54,669 nt of DNA from CAIYZT01 sp031385445. GTDB taxonomy: Bacteria; Pseudomonadota; Alphaproteobacteria; Rhodobacterales; Rhodobacteraceae. The stretch lies in contig JANNBM010000041.1 in assembly GCA_031385445.1 (NCBI GenBank), positions 1-54,669 of the forward strand. The letters are read 5' to 3'. Shown here piece by piece: positions 16,166-23,581 of the stretch; the first letter of the stretch is position 1, and each line of letters opens with the position of its first letter. The notes beneath the pieces were generated by a model. That model made no database searches. It worked only from the letters and a program-made list of their open reading frames with translations, and was not told the origin of the DNA. Position numbers and translations under genes: made by a program.

Positions 16166-16684
16166 ATGCGCGTTTTGGGGATCGATCCGGGCCTTCGAAA
16201 CCTTGGTTGGGGGGTGATCGAGGTTTCAGGCGCGCGAATCACCCATGTCGCGAACGGCATTTGCCATTCGGCTGCGGGCACCGGCGCGGGCGATCTGGCG
16301 CTGCGGCTGATGTCGCTGCACGCGCAGCTGACCGAAGTTTTGAAAACCTATATGCCGGATGCGGCGGCGGTGGAGCAGACTTTTGTGAACAAGGACGCGG
16401 TGGCGACGCTGAAACTGGGGCAGGCGCGGGGGATTGCGCTGCTGGTTCCGGCGCAGTTCGGGCTTACGGTGGGGGAATATGCGCCCAATGCGGTGAAGAA
16501 AACCGTGGTGGGCGTGGGCCACGCCGCCAAGGTGCAGGTTGACCATATGGTGCGCATCCATCTGCCGGGGGTCAAAATCGCCGGGCCGGATGCGGCGGAC
16601 GCGCTGGCGGTGGCGATCTGCCACGCGCATCATCTGCAATCATCAACACGTTTGCAGGACGCATTGAAAAGGGCCAGCGCATGA
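16166..16684 (+). CDS. ruvC: Crossover junction endodeoxyribonuclease RuvC
   Basis: RuvC resolves Holliday junctions by paired nicks as part of the RuvABC resolvasome. The 172-residue protein has the RNase-H-like fold acidic residues: D7 (LGIDPGLRNLGWG), E70 (AAVEQTF) and the C-terminal pair D142/D145 (GPDAADALAVAICH). It is first in the ruv cluster, overlapping ruvA by ATGA. Confidence 0.97.
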   Translation: MRVLGIDPGLRNLGWGVIEVSGARITHVANGICHSAAGTGAGDLALRLMSLHAQLTEVLKTYMPDAAAVEQTFVNKDAVATLKLGQARGIALLVPAQFGLTVGEYAPNAVKKTVVGVGHAAKVQVDHMVRIHLPGVKIAGPDAADALAVAICHAHHLQSSTRLQDALKRASA

Positions 16685-17355
16685 TCGGCAAGATTTCCGG
16701 GCGGCTGGATTGGCGCGGGGCCGATCATGTGCTGATTGATGTGCGCGGCGTCGGTTACATCGTCTATGTCAGTGACCGGACGCTGCGCGCCATGCCCGCG
16801 ATGGGCGAGGCGGTGGCGCTTTACACCGATCTGGTGGTGCGCGAGGATTTGCTGCAGCTTTTCGGCTTTCCCACGATGATCGAAAAGGAATGGCACAAGC
16901 TGCTGACCACGGTGCAGGGGGTTGGGGCCAAGGCGGCGATGGCGATTTTGGGCTCCTTGGGACCAGACGGCGCGGGGCGGGCGATCACACTGGGCGATGC
17001 GCGCGCGATCCAGTCGGCGCCGGGGGTTGGGCCGAAACTGGCGCAGCGCGTGATCTTGGAATTGAAAGCCAAAGCGCCGATGGTGATGGCGCAAGGCGGG
17101 CGCTTGGCCGCGATGGCCGAGGTAGACGAGGTGGTCGAAGCGGTGACGCCGGTGGCCAAACGGGCGGTCAAGACTGACCCCTTGGTGCAGGCCCGCGCGG
17201 CCAGCCATTCGGATGCGCTGTCAGCGCTGACCAATCTGGGCTATGGCCCCGGCGATGCGGCCCAGGCGGTGGCGACGGTGGCCGAGGCGCAGCCGGACCT
17301 GGGCACCAGCGGCCTGATCCGGGCGGCGTTGCAGCTTTTGGCACCGAAGGGATAG
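16681..17355 (+). CDS. ruvA: Holliday junction branch migration protein RuvA
   Basis: RuvA binds four-way junctions as tetramers and loads RuvB. The 224-residue protein begins with the OB-fold MIGKISGRLDWRGADHVLIDV. It has helix-hairpin-helix segments at TTVQGVGAKAAMAILGSLG and APGVGPKLAQRVILELKAK, and a C-terminal domain III (ALTNLGYGPGDAAQAV) that contacts RuvB. In many bacteria ruvB follows directly; here a GIY-YIG gene starts 6 nt after the ruvA stop. Confidence 0.97.
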   Translation: MIGKISGRLDWRGADHVLIDVRGVGYIVYVSDRTLRAMPAMGEAVALYTDLVVREDLLQLFGFPTMIEKEWHKLLTTVQGVGAKAAMAILGSLGPDGAGRAITLGDARAIQSAPGVGPKLAQRVILELKAKAPMVMAQGGRLAAMAEVDEVVEAVTPVAKRAVKTDPLVQARAASHSDALSALTNLGYGPGDAAQAVATVAEAQPDLGTSGLIRAALQLLAPKG

Positions 17356-17361
17356 CGGGGG

Positions 17362-18243
17362 GTGCTTTTCAATGACCTGCTCGCGACAGTCGCAATAGAC
17401 CCCAAGGATGTCGCGGTGATGTTGCACACACCATCGCAAGACATTCTACGACACGCGCTGATGGCTCTGGTGGACGATTCTCGGGACTTGTTTGAGTATT
17501 ATCAGGACAATCACCCTCAAATACCCGAAGCGACACTGAAAAAGCGGCGACTTGCCGCAAGTTTCATTGTCGGCTCGGCAAGTGAGGGAAGGTTCGTCGG
17601 CCTGTACGAAGTGAAAGGTTGGTCCTTCAAATCCGCGGCGGAGCTTGATGCCTCGCCTCAACGTCAGGCCCTGATGCGTCGCTTTCGGGACGCCAGCTTT
17701 TGCGAGATTGCGGTGCGGACCCGAAGGCCGGGACGCGAGGTTTTTGATCTGCAACCGCTCGGGCTGCTTGGCGAGATGAAAGGACGACTGATCGTCCAGC
17801 GCCCGCCAGGACGTGCATATATGCGGCTTGCTGAGCGATGTGATCTGCCAGTGATCGAAATCCAGCGCGAGGCTATCTTTGCGCCGCCGCCCCCAGCATG
17901 GGATGAATTCGCCGTGATGGGGGATGAAATCTCAAATCTGCCGCTTTCTTGGAAGGCGCGGCTGGAACAATGGCGCGGGATCTATCTGATTACTGACCAA
18001 ACAAAGGGGGGCCGCTATGTTGGCTCGGCGTATGGCGAAACCAATATTCTCGGCCGCTGGCAGGCCCACACCGCCGGCAAATCGGGGGTAACGGTGGAAC
18101 TGGCCAAGCTGAACCCCAACAATTTCCGATTTTCCATTCTGGAACTTGTCTCTCCAACGGCACATATGGACTTGGTGATGAAACTGGAGGCAAGCTGGAA
18201 GATGCGGCTGCACACGCGTGAATGGGGGTTGAATCGGAATTGA
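17362..18243 (+). CDS. GIY-YIG nuclease family protein embedded in the ruv operon
   Basis: A 293-residue protein with a C-terminal GIY-YIG nuclease domain (residues about 204-293). It has GIY at 206-208, YVG at 219-221, the catalytic Arg at 232 (LGRW), the metal-binding Glu at 276 (KLEASWK) and Asn at 291, so the active site looks intact. The N-terminal 200 residues form a domain I associate with other bacterial GIY-YIG proteins of about 300 residues (segments VFDLQPLG and WKARLEQWRGIY), of unknown function. The start is a GTG after GCGGGG, 6 nt from the ruvA stop, and the 3' end overlaps ruvB. Its codon use is less GC-biased than that of its neighbours, especially over codons 15-70, suggesting later acquisition. 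A role in junction or flap processing is inferred from position only. Confidence 0.85.
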   Translation: MLFNDLLATVAIDPKDVAVMLHTPSQDILRHALMALVDDSRDLFEYYQDNHPQIPEATLKKRRLAASFIVGSASEGRFVGLYEVKGWSFKSAAELDASPQRQALMRRFRDASFCEIAVRTRRPGREVFDLQPLGLLGEMKGRLIVQRPPGRAYMRLAERCDLPVIEIQREAIFAPPPPAWDEFAVMGDEISNLPLSWKARLEQWRGIYLITDQTKGGRYVGSAYGETNILGRWQAHTAGKSGVTVELAKLNPNNFRFSILELVSPTAHMDLVMKLEASWKMRLHTREWGLNRN

Positions 18244-19268
18244 CCTATCCTGACCCCGCCCTTCGCCCCGAAAAGCTGCCCGAGGATTTTGACCGCGCCT
18301 TGCGCCCGCAGGTGCTGGACGAATTCATCGGCCAGCATGAGGCGCGGGCCAATCTGAAGGTGTTCATCGAAAGCGCCAGGATCCGGGGGCAGGCAATGGA
18401 CCATACCCTGTTTCACGGTCCGCCGGGGCTTGGCAAAACCACGTTGGCGCAGATCATCGCGCGCGAATTGGGGGTGGGGTTTCGCATGACAAGCGGCCCG
18501 GTGCTCGCGAAAGCGGGCGATCTGGCGGCGATCCTGACCAATCTGGAACCCAATGATGTTTTGTTCATCGACGAAATTCACCGTCTGTCCCCCATCGTCG
18601 AAGAGATTTTGTACCCCGCGATGGAGGATTTCGCGCTTGATCTGGTGATCGGCGAAGGCCCGGCGGCGCGCACGGTGCGGATTGATTTGCAGCCTTTCAC
18701 GCTGGTCGGGGCGACCACGCGGCTGGGCTTGCTGACCACGCCGCTGCGCGACCGGTTCGGCATTCCGACGCGGCTGCAGTTTTACACCGAGGATGAATTG
18801 CACGAGATCGTCACACGCGGTGCGCGGCTTTTGGGCGTGCGGGCCGAAGATCAGGGCTGCCGCGAGATTGCCAAGCGCGCACGGGGCACGCCGCGCATCG
18901 CGGGGCGGCTGCTGCGGCGGGTGGTTGATTTTGTGACGGTCGAAGGCGACGGCACTCTGACCCGCGCCATCGCCGACCGCGCTTTGACGCGGCTCGGAGT
19001 TGATCATCTGGGGCTCGACGGGGCGGATCGGCGGTATTTGGTGCTTTTGGCCGAAAACTATGGCGGCGGGCCGGTCGGGGTGGAAACCATCGCGGCGGCT
19101 TTGTCGGAAAGCCGCGATGCGATCGAAGAGGTGATCGAGCCGTTCTTGTTGCAACAGGGTCTTGTCCTGCGCACCCCGCGCGGGCGGATGCTGGGGCAAA
19201 AAGCCTGGCGGCATCTGGGGCTGGAGCCGCCAAAGGCGCCCGGGCAAAGCGATCTGTTCGAAAACTGA
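18222..19268 (+). CDS. ruvB: Holliday junction branch migration ATPase RuvB
   Basis: RuvB is the AAA+ motor that drives branch migration. The 348-residue form has Walker A GPPGLGKT at 66-73, Walker B LFIDEIH at 114-120, the sensor/arginine-finger segment ATTRLGLLTTPLRDRFG, and the C-terminal winged helix with RTPRGRMLG. The ATG at 18222 lies inside the upstream gene (22-nt overlap). A TTG at 18240 giving TYPDPALRP-, closer to the usual RuvB N-terminus, would overlap the previous stop as TTGA and is a serious alternative. Confidence 0.97.
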   Translation: MGVESELTYPDPALRPEKLPEDFDRALRPQVLDEFIGQHEARANLKVFIESARIRGQAMDHTLFHGPPGLGKTTLAQIIARELGVGFRMTSGPVLAKAGDLAAILTNLEPNDVLFIDEIHRLSPIVEEILYPAMEDFALDLVIGEGPAARTVRIDLQPFTLVGATTRLGLLTTPLRDRFGIPTRLQFYTEDELHEIVTRGARLLGVRAEDQGCREIAKRARGTPRIAGRLLRRVVDFVTVEGDGTLTRAIADRALTRLGVDHLGLDGADRRYLVLLAENYGGGPVGVETIAAALSESRDAIEEVIEPFLLQQGLVLRTPRGRMLGQKAWRHLGLEPPKAPGQSDLFEN

Positions 19269-19323
19269 GCGGCGCCATTCATCTGTCCAAAAATATCCTC
19301 GGGGGGAAAGCCCGGCACGGGCG

Positions 19324-19347
19324 AGGGGGGCAGAAGGCCCCCTTTTT
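19324..19347 (+). terminator. Intrinsic terminator after ruvB
   Basis: Stem AGGGGG (19324-19329) with CCCCCT (19338-19343), 8-nt loop, T-run 19343-19347. It is preceded at 19291-19306 by a segment (AAAATATCCTCGGGGG) that I recall as frequent downstream of Rhodobacteraceae genes. Confidence 0.7.
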
Positions 19348-19417
19348 CGCTGTCCGAAGGCTTGAGCGCAGGCGCCGCGCGAGGTATCGGAACGCAAGCA
19401 TCCACAGGAGCGGACCC

Positions 19418-20053
19418 ATGGAACCACATCAGGTGCAGGCCTTGTTCACCCAGCCCGATGGCAGCTATCGCTTTGCCCGCTGGGGGCGGCCGATTGTGCC
19501 GGTGGTTTTTGGCGTGGACGATGCCACCTTGGCGGTGGTCAAGGGCGCGGTTGAGGCGGTCGTGGCCCTCGCCCGCCACAACATCGCGGAAACCGACCCC
19601 GAGCTTGGCGCCAATCTGATGGTGTTTTTTGTCCGCGATTGGGCGGACCTGCCCGTCGTGCCGAAGCTTGACCAGTTGGTGCCTGGGCTTGCCGCGCTGT
19701 GCGAGCGGTTGCAGGCGGCCAAGGCCAATCAGTACCGGCTTTTCCGGTTTGACGAGGCGGGCGCGATCAAAGCGGTCTTTGTTTTTCTGCGCATGGGCGG
19801 CGATCTGGCCGAGGTTCCGGCGCAGGATCTGGCGCTGAACGAGGCCGCGCTGATGATCTGCACCTGGGCCGAGGGGGCGTTTTGCAGCACCTCGGCGCTG
19901 GCACGGGTCGGGGGCACGGCGGTTTTGCGGGCCGATATTGCGGAGGTGATCCGCGCCAGCTATGACCGGATGCTGCCCGATTTGGCGCAAGACCCCGCGC
20001 ATGCCTTTCGAATTTCGGCGCGAATGCGGGTTGATTTGACAAAAAGCGGATAG
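19418..20053 (+). CDS. Hypothetical protein, 211 residues
   Basis: A soluble mixed alpha/beta protein without signal peptide or transmembrane segment. Recognisable stretches are FARWGRPIVPVVFGVDD and AALMICTWAEGAFC. I do not recognise the family, although the coding potential is strong (GC-rich third positions, AGGAGCG before the ATG). It lies between ruvB and the SpeD-family gene with separate spacing on both sides, so it is probably monocistronic. Confidence 0.75.
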   Translation: MEPHQVQALFTQPDGSYRFARWGRPIVPVVFGVDDATLAVVKGAVEAVVALARHNIAETDPELGANLMVFFVRDWADLPVVPKLDQLVPGLAALCERLQAAKANQYRLFRFDEAGAIKAVFVFLRMGGDLAEVPAQDLALNEAALMICTWAEGAFCSTSALARVGGTAVLRADIAEVIRASYDRMLPDLAQDPAHAFRISARMRVDLTKSG

Positions 20054-20102
20054 CGGATTCGCCCCTTGTGGTTGTAACCTTCGATTCGGTTTAACCTATT
20101 GG

Positions 20103-20537
20103 ATGATTCTTATGCTTCAAACGCACATCTCTGCCCCGCGCACCGAGCAATTTGGTGTGCATGTGATGATCGACGGCTACTCGGCTTCCGGCCCCTTCAT
20201 GACGGACGAATTGGCGCTGCGGCAGCTGCTGGTCGATCTGCCGGACGAGATGGGCATGCATCCGATCTGCACGCCGGTTGTGGTGTCTGTCGGGCCGAAC
20301 TGCCTGAAAGATCCGGGTGGGCTGTCAGGATTTGTGATGATCGCGGAAAGCCATATCAGCTTTCACACCTTTCCGGGGCGCGGGTTTGTCACAATCGATC
20401 TGTACACCTGCCAGACCGAGATTGACCGCCCCGGCACGATTGACCGGCTGAAGCGGGCGTTTCATCTGGTGGATGCGGATGTTTATGTGCAAGAGCGCGG
20501 CCTGCGCTATCCTGCCGAAGATCTTGTGACCGCCTGA
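20103..20537 (+). CDS. S-adenosylmethionine decarboxylase family protein
   Basis: A 144-residue protein of the prokaryotic SpeD (class 1B) type, whose members self-cleave to form a pyruvoyl cofactor and decarboxylate SAM for aminopropyl transfer to polyamines. The cleavage motif is clear: E82-S83-H84 in AESHISFHTFPGRG, followed by the FVTIDLYTCQ segment with the catalytic Cys103. No spermidine synthase gene (speE) is adjacent, so the pathway cannot be confirmed from here. It could instead belong to a diverged SpeD paralogue group with decarboxylase activity on another amino acid. Confidence 0.88.
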   Translation: MILMLQTHISAPRTEQFGVHVMIDGYSASGPFMTDELALRQLLVDLPDEMGMHPICTPVVVSVGPNCLKDPGGLSGFVMIAESHISFHTFPGRGFVTIDLYTCQTEIDRPGTIDRLKRAFHLVDADVYVQERGLRYPAEDLVTA

Positions 20538-20605
20538 CTTTGGGCCCGGGACTTGCCAAGTGCGGAGGCTTTGGCATAGTGGCGGGAGCCCAACCTGAGG
20601 TATCC

Positions 20606-20683
20606 ATGCCCCTGCGCCTTGCCCTTCTTGCCGCCCTGCTCGCCCTCGCCGCCTGCGGGGTGCCGTTTGTGCCGCTGGTCTGA
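20606..20683 (+). CDS. 25-residue mini-lipoprotein upstream of ybgC
   Basis: The frame encodes MPLRLALLAALLALAAC then GVPFVPLV: a signal peptide with perfect lipobox LAAC (Cys17) and only eight residues after the lipidated cysteine. The stop overlaps the ybgC start as TGATG, so it is translationally coupled. CTGAGG precedes the ATG. Tiny lipoproteins of this kind recall entericidins, but the family is not certain. Its position suggests envelope work alongside Tol-Pal. Confidence 0.65.
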   Translation: MPLRLALLAALLALAACGVPFVPLV

Positions 20684-21081
20684 TGGTGCATGCCTTTGAT
20701 CTTAGGGTCTATTACGAAGACACCGATCTGGCCGGGATCGTCTATTACGCCAATTACCTGAAGTTCATCGAACGCGCCCGCAGTGAATGGGTGCGCGCAT
20801 TGGGGCTGGATCAGGTGCAGATGCGGCGTGAGGGGTTGATTTTTGCGGTTCGCCGCGTTGAGGCGGACTATCTTTCCCCCGCCCGGTTCGATGACGCGCT
20901 GACGGTTCACACGGCGATGGTTTTGGCCACTGCCGCGCGTATCGTGCTGCATCAAGCCGTGCGCAGGGAGCACCAGGTTCTGTTCGATGCACGGATCACT
21001 TTGGTCTGCCTGGACAGCGCCGCAAAGCCCACACGCCTGCCCTCCGCCTTGCGAAATGCCATGCAAACGGTCGGCGCCTGA
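20683..21081 (+). CDS. ybgC: Tol-Pal associated acyl-CoA thioesterase
   Basis: A 132-residue hot-dog-fold thioesterase, usually acting on acyl-CoA or acyl-ACP and encoded first in tol-pal operons. The catalytic motif YYEDTDLAGIVYYANYLKF contains the conserved Asp (D15), followed by RARSEW. The second half has VHTAMVLATAARIVLHQ and DARITLVCLD. The start is fixed by the TGATG overlap with the mini-lipoprotein gene. Confidence 0.94.
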   Translation: MVHAFDLRVYYEDTDLAGIVYYANYLKFIERARSEWVRALGLDQVQMRREGLIFAVRRVEADYLSPARFDDALTVHTAMVLATAARIVLHQAVRREHQVLFDARITLVCLDSAAKPTRLPSALRNAMQTVGA

Positions 21082-21123
21082 CGATTTATTGCGCGGCGGG
21101 ATCCTGCGCATCGCGGCAATGTG

Positions 21124-21152
21124 TTGGCAAAGCCGCTTAAATCCTGCTAGAA
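21124..21152 (+). promoter_or_regulatory. Possible promoter for tolQ
   Basis: TTGGCA (21124-21129), 17-nt spacer, CTAGAA (21147-21152), ending 49 nt before the tolQ ATG, in the 120-nt gap that separates ybgC from tolQ. It would allow tolQRA expression independent of ybgC. Consensus match only. Confidence 0.4.
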
Positions 21153-21201
21153 ACGCGTGTAATAGGCGGCCAAAGAGCCCCGGATAACAAGAGCAGGCGT
21201 A

Positions 21202-21897
21202 ATGAATACCGAAACCCTCGCGGCAGCGCAGGAGATTGATTTCTCCATGCTCGCCCTTTTTGCGCGCGCAACCATCACTGTGAAACTGGTGATGATCATG
21301 CTGATGGTCATGTCGTTCTGGTCCTGGGCGATCATCATCCAAAAGCACATCCTGTTCCGCGCCTCGCGCAGCGAAGCCTCGGTTTTCGACCGGGCGTTTT
21401 GGTCTGGCGAGCCGTTGGACGAGCTTTATGAGCGCATCGGCGGCGAGGCGCAGGGGCCGAGCCAAAAGATATTCGTGTCCGGCATGCTGGAATGGAAGCG
21501 CAGTCATCGGCAGGATGGCGGGTTGATCGCGGGGGCGCAGGCGCGCATTGACCGGGCGATGGATGTGGCGATTGCGCGAGAATCCGAGCGGTTGAACAAG
21601 GGGCTGTCATTTCTGGCGACGACCGGATCAACCGCGCCGTTTATCGGGCTTTTCGGCACGATCTGGGGCATAAAACACAGCTTTGAACAGATCGCCATCA
21701 GCCAGAATACGAACCTCGCAGTTGTCGCCCCCGGCATTGCCGAGGCGTTGCTGGCCACTGGGGTCGGGCTGATCGCGGCCATTCCGGCGGTGGTTTTTTA
21801 CAACAAGCTGAACGCAGATTCTGAGCATATCCTTGGCGGCTACGAAAGCTTTGCCGACGAATTCGCGACCATCCTGTCGCGCCAACTGGACGCATAG
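21202..21897 (+). CDS. tolQ: Tol-Pal system protein TolQ
   Basis: The 231-residue inner-membrane proton-channel subunit of the Tol motor (MotA/ExbB family). It has three transmembrane helices: about residues 18-40 (TVKLVMIMLMVMSFWSWAI), 135-160 (GSTAPFIGLFGTIWGIKHSF, the TolQ/ExbB signature) and 170-195. With TolR it couples proton flow to TolA movement during outer-membrane constriction at division. tolR begins 3 nt after the stop. Confidence 0.97.
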   Translation: MNTETLAAAQEIDFSMLALFARATITVKLVMIMLMVMSFWSWAIIIQKHILFRASRSEASVFDRAFWSGEPLDELYERIGGEAQGPSQKIFVSGMLEWKRSHRQDGGLIAGAQARIDRAMDVAIARESERLNKGLSFLATTGSTAPFIGLFGTIWGIKHSFEQIAISQNTNLAVVAPGIAEALLATGVGLIAAIPAVVFYNKLNADSEHILGGYESFADEFATILSRQLDA

Positions 21898-21900
21898 GCC

Positions 21901-22368
21901 ATGGGTGCGGGGGTGGTGAAAAAGTCGGGCGGCGGGCGGCGGCGGCGCCATCGCGGCCAGTCCGCAGCGATGTCCGAGATCAATGTCACGCCGTTTGTCG
22001 ATGTGATGCTGGTCTTGTTGATCATCTTCATGGTGGCGGCGCCCTTGCTGACAGTCGGGGTTCCGGTGGAATTGCCCGCGACCGCAGCAGCGGCGATGCC
22101 GACCGAAGATGAAGAGCCGCTGACCATCACGCTGACGGCGGATGGTTTGCTGCTGATCATGAATACCGAGGTGTCCGAGGCCGAGTTTTTGCCGAAACTG
22201 ACCGCGATTGCGGCAGAGCGGACCTCGAACAAGGTGTTTTTGCGGGCCGATGGTGCGATCCCATATGAGCGGGTGGCGCAGGTGATGGGCGCGCTGAATG
22301 CGGGTGGGTTTAACAGCATCGGTCTGGTGACGGATGCGGATGGGCCGACGTTTGGAGGCGGGAATTAA
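21901..22368 (+). CDS. tolR: Tol-Pal system protein TolR
   Basis: A 155-residue ExbD-family protein. A cytoplasmic basic head (GGGRRRRHRGQS) is followed by the signature EINVTPFVDVMLVLLIIFMV, in which the transmembrane Asp (FVD) is the proton-carrying residue. The periplasmic domain ends with the region ALNAGGFNSIGLVTD. It is spaced 3 nt from both tolQ and tolA, so the three are one translational unit. Confidence 0.97.
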   Translation: MGAGVVKKSGGGRRRRHRGQSAAMSEINVTPFVDVMLVLLIIFMVAAPLLTVGVPVELPATAAAAMPTEDEEPLTITLTADGLLLIMNTEVSEAEFLPKLTAIAAERTSNKVFLRADGAIPYERVAQVMGALNAGGFNSIGLVTDADGPTFGGGN

Positions 22369-22371
22369 GCA

Positions 22372-23457
22372 GTGGAATGGAACCGGGGCACCATTGGCTC
22401 GGCCTTTCTGCATGGGGGCTTTATCGTCTGGGTGATCCTGGGCGACTGGCTTTTTGCGCCCGCGCAGGCGCCGGAAATTCCGGTGGCTGAGGTGTCGCTG
22501 ATCTCGTCGTCAGAGTTTGACAATTTGGCGGCGGCGGCGGCGGCGCAGGCCAAGGCGGCGGCCACCCCGCCCGCCGCTGCAAGCCAGCCCCCCCCGCAGC
22601 GCCCCGCGCCCGAGCCAGAGGTGACGCCCGAAGTTCTGCCCGAAGCCGAGACCTTGCAAACCGAAATCGCGCCCGCTCCGGATGCCCCCTTGGCGCAGGA
22701 AGCGCAGCCCATTCCTGTGCCCTCCACGGATGTACCGCCCGCGCCGCGCCCGATTGACCGGGTGGCAGATACGCCCGTGGATGACACCACCGACACGCCC
22801 GAGCTGGCCGATACCGTGACCCCTGAGGTCAGCGATCAGCCGTCCGAGACGGTTCTGGATACTCCGCCCGAACCTGCCGCCAGCCCCGAAGAGGCGACAA
22901 CGCAGATCGTGACCGAGGCGGTGGACACGCAGGAAGATGCGCCGCAACTGGCTCCGACCGCCTCGCGCAGGCCGCAGGGGCGGCCGAAAGTTGTGGCACA
23001 GGTGCCGCCGGAAGAGGTGCCGCCCGAGGAAACCGACACGGCAGCCGTTGATGATGCCGTGGCGGCGGCATTGGCCGAAGCGGCGGCGGAGCCTGCGGTG
23101 GAACCGTCGTCCGACACCGGCGCCTCATCCGGTCCGCCGATGAGCGCAGGCGAGCAGGACGCGCTGCGCGTTGCGATCAAGAAATGCTGGAACCTTGGCG
23201 CGCTTTCAAGCGAGGCAATGCGCACGACCGTCACGATATATGTGGCGCTGGGGCAGGACGGCACGCCCGATCTTGGCTCGCTTGAAATGATCGGGTCCGA
23301 AGGCGGATCGGCGGATTCGGCGAACAAGATGTTCGAGGTTGCGCGCCGGGCCATCGCGCGCTGCGGCAAATCGGGCTTTCCCCTGCCGCTTGAAAAATAC
23401 GAGACATGGAAAGAGCTGGAGCTGGTCTTTGACCCTGACGGGATGAGGCTGCGCTGA
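22372..23457 (+). CDS. tolA: TolA-like energy transducer
   Basis: A 361-residue protein with an N-terminal transmembrane anchor (FLHGGFIVWVILGDWLF), a long Pro/Ala/Glu-rich periplasmic stalk (about residues 65-255) and a C-terminal domain starting EQDALRVAIKKCWNLGALS, which matches TolA domain III of alphaproteobacteria. It links the inner-membrane motor to TolB/Pal. The stalk is proline-rich rather than the Ala/Lys helical stalk of E. coli TolA. It starts with GTG, 3 nt after tolR. Confidence 0.9.
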   Translation: MEWNRGTIGSAFLHGGFIVWVILGDWLFAPAQAPEIPVAEVSLISSSEFDNLAAAAAAQAKAAATPPAAASQPPPQRPAPEPEVTPEVLPEAETLQTEIAPAPDAPLAQEAQPIPVPSTDVPPAPRPIDRVADTPVDDTTDTPELADTVTPEVSDQPSETVLDTPPEPAASPEEATTQIVTEAVDTQEDAPQLAPTASRRPQGRPKVVAQVPPEEVPPEETDTAAVDDAVAAALAEAAAEPAVEPSSDTGASSGPPMSAGEQDALRVAIKKCWNLGALSSEAMRTTVTIYVALGQDGTPDLGSLEMIGSEGGSADSANKMFEVARRAIARCGKSGFPLPLEKYETWKELELVFDPDGMRLR

Positions 23458-23581
23458 TGGACTGCTTCAAACCGTACAAAGCTTCGGAAATCCGCCGACC
23501 GGGGAAACCTGCGCAGGATTCCCATCGAAACCCCGCGCGTTTTCGCGCATTACCCAAAAAAGACCAAGAAACGAGGACGCA

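Noticed and set aside
22372..23457. Frames antisense to tolA with long open runs
   Set aside because: These come from the Pro/Ala-rich stalk; the sense frame has the TM anchor and domain III of TolA.
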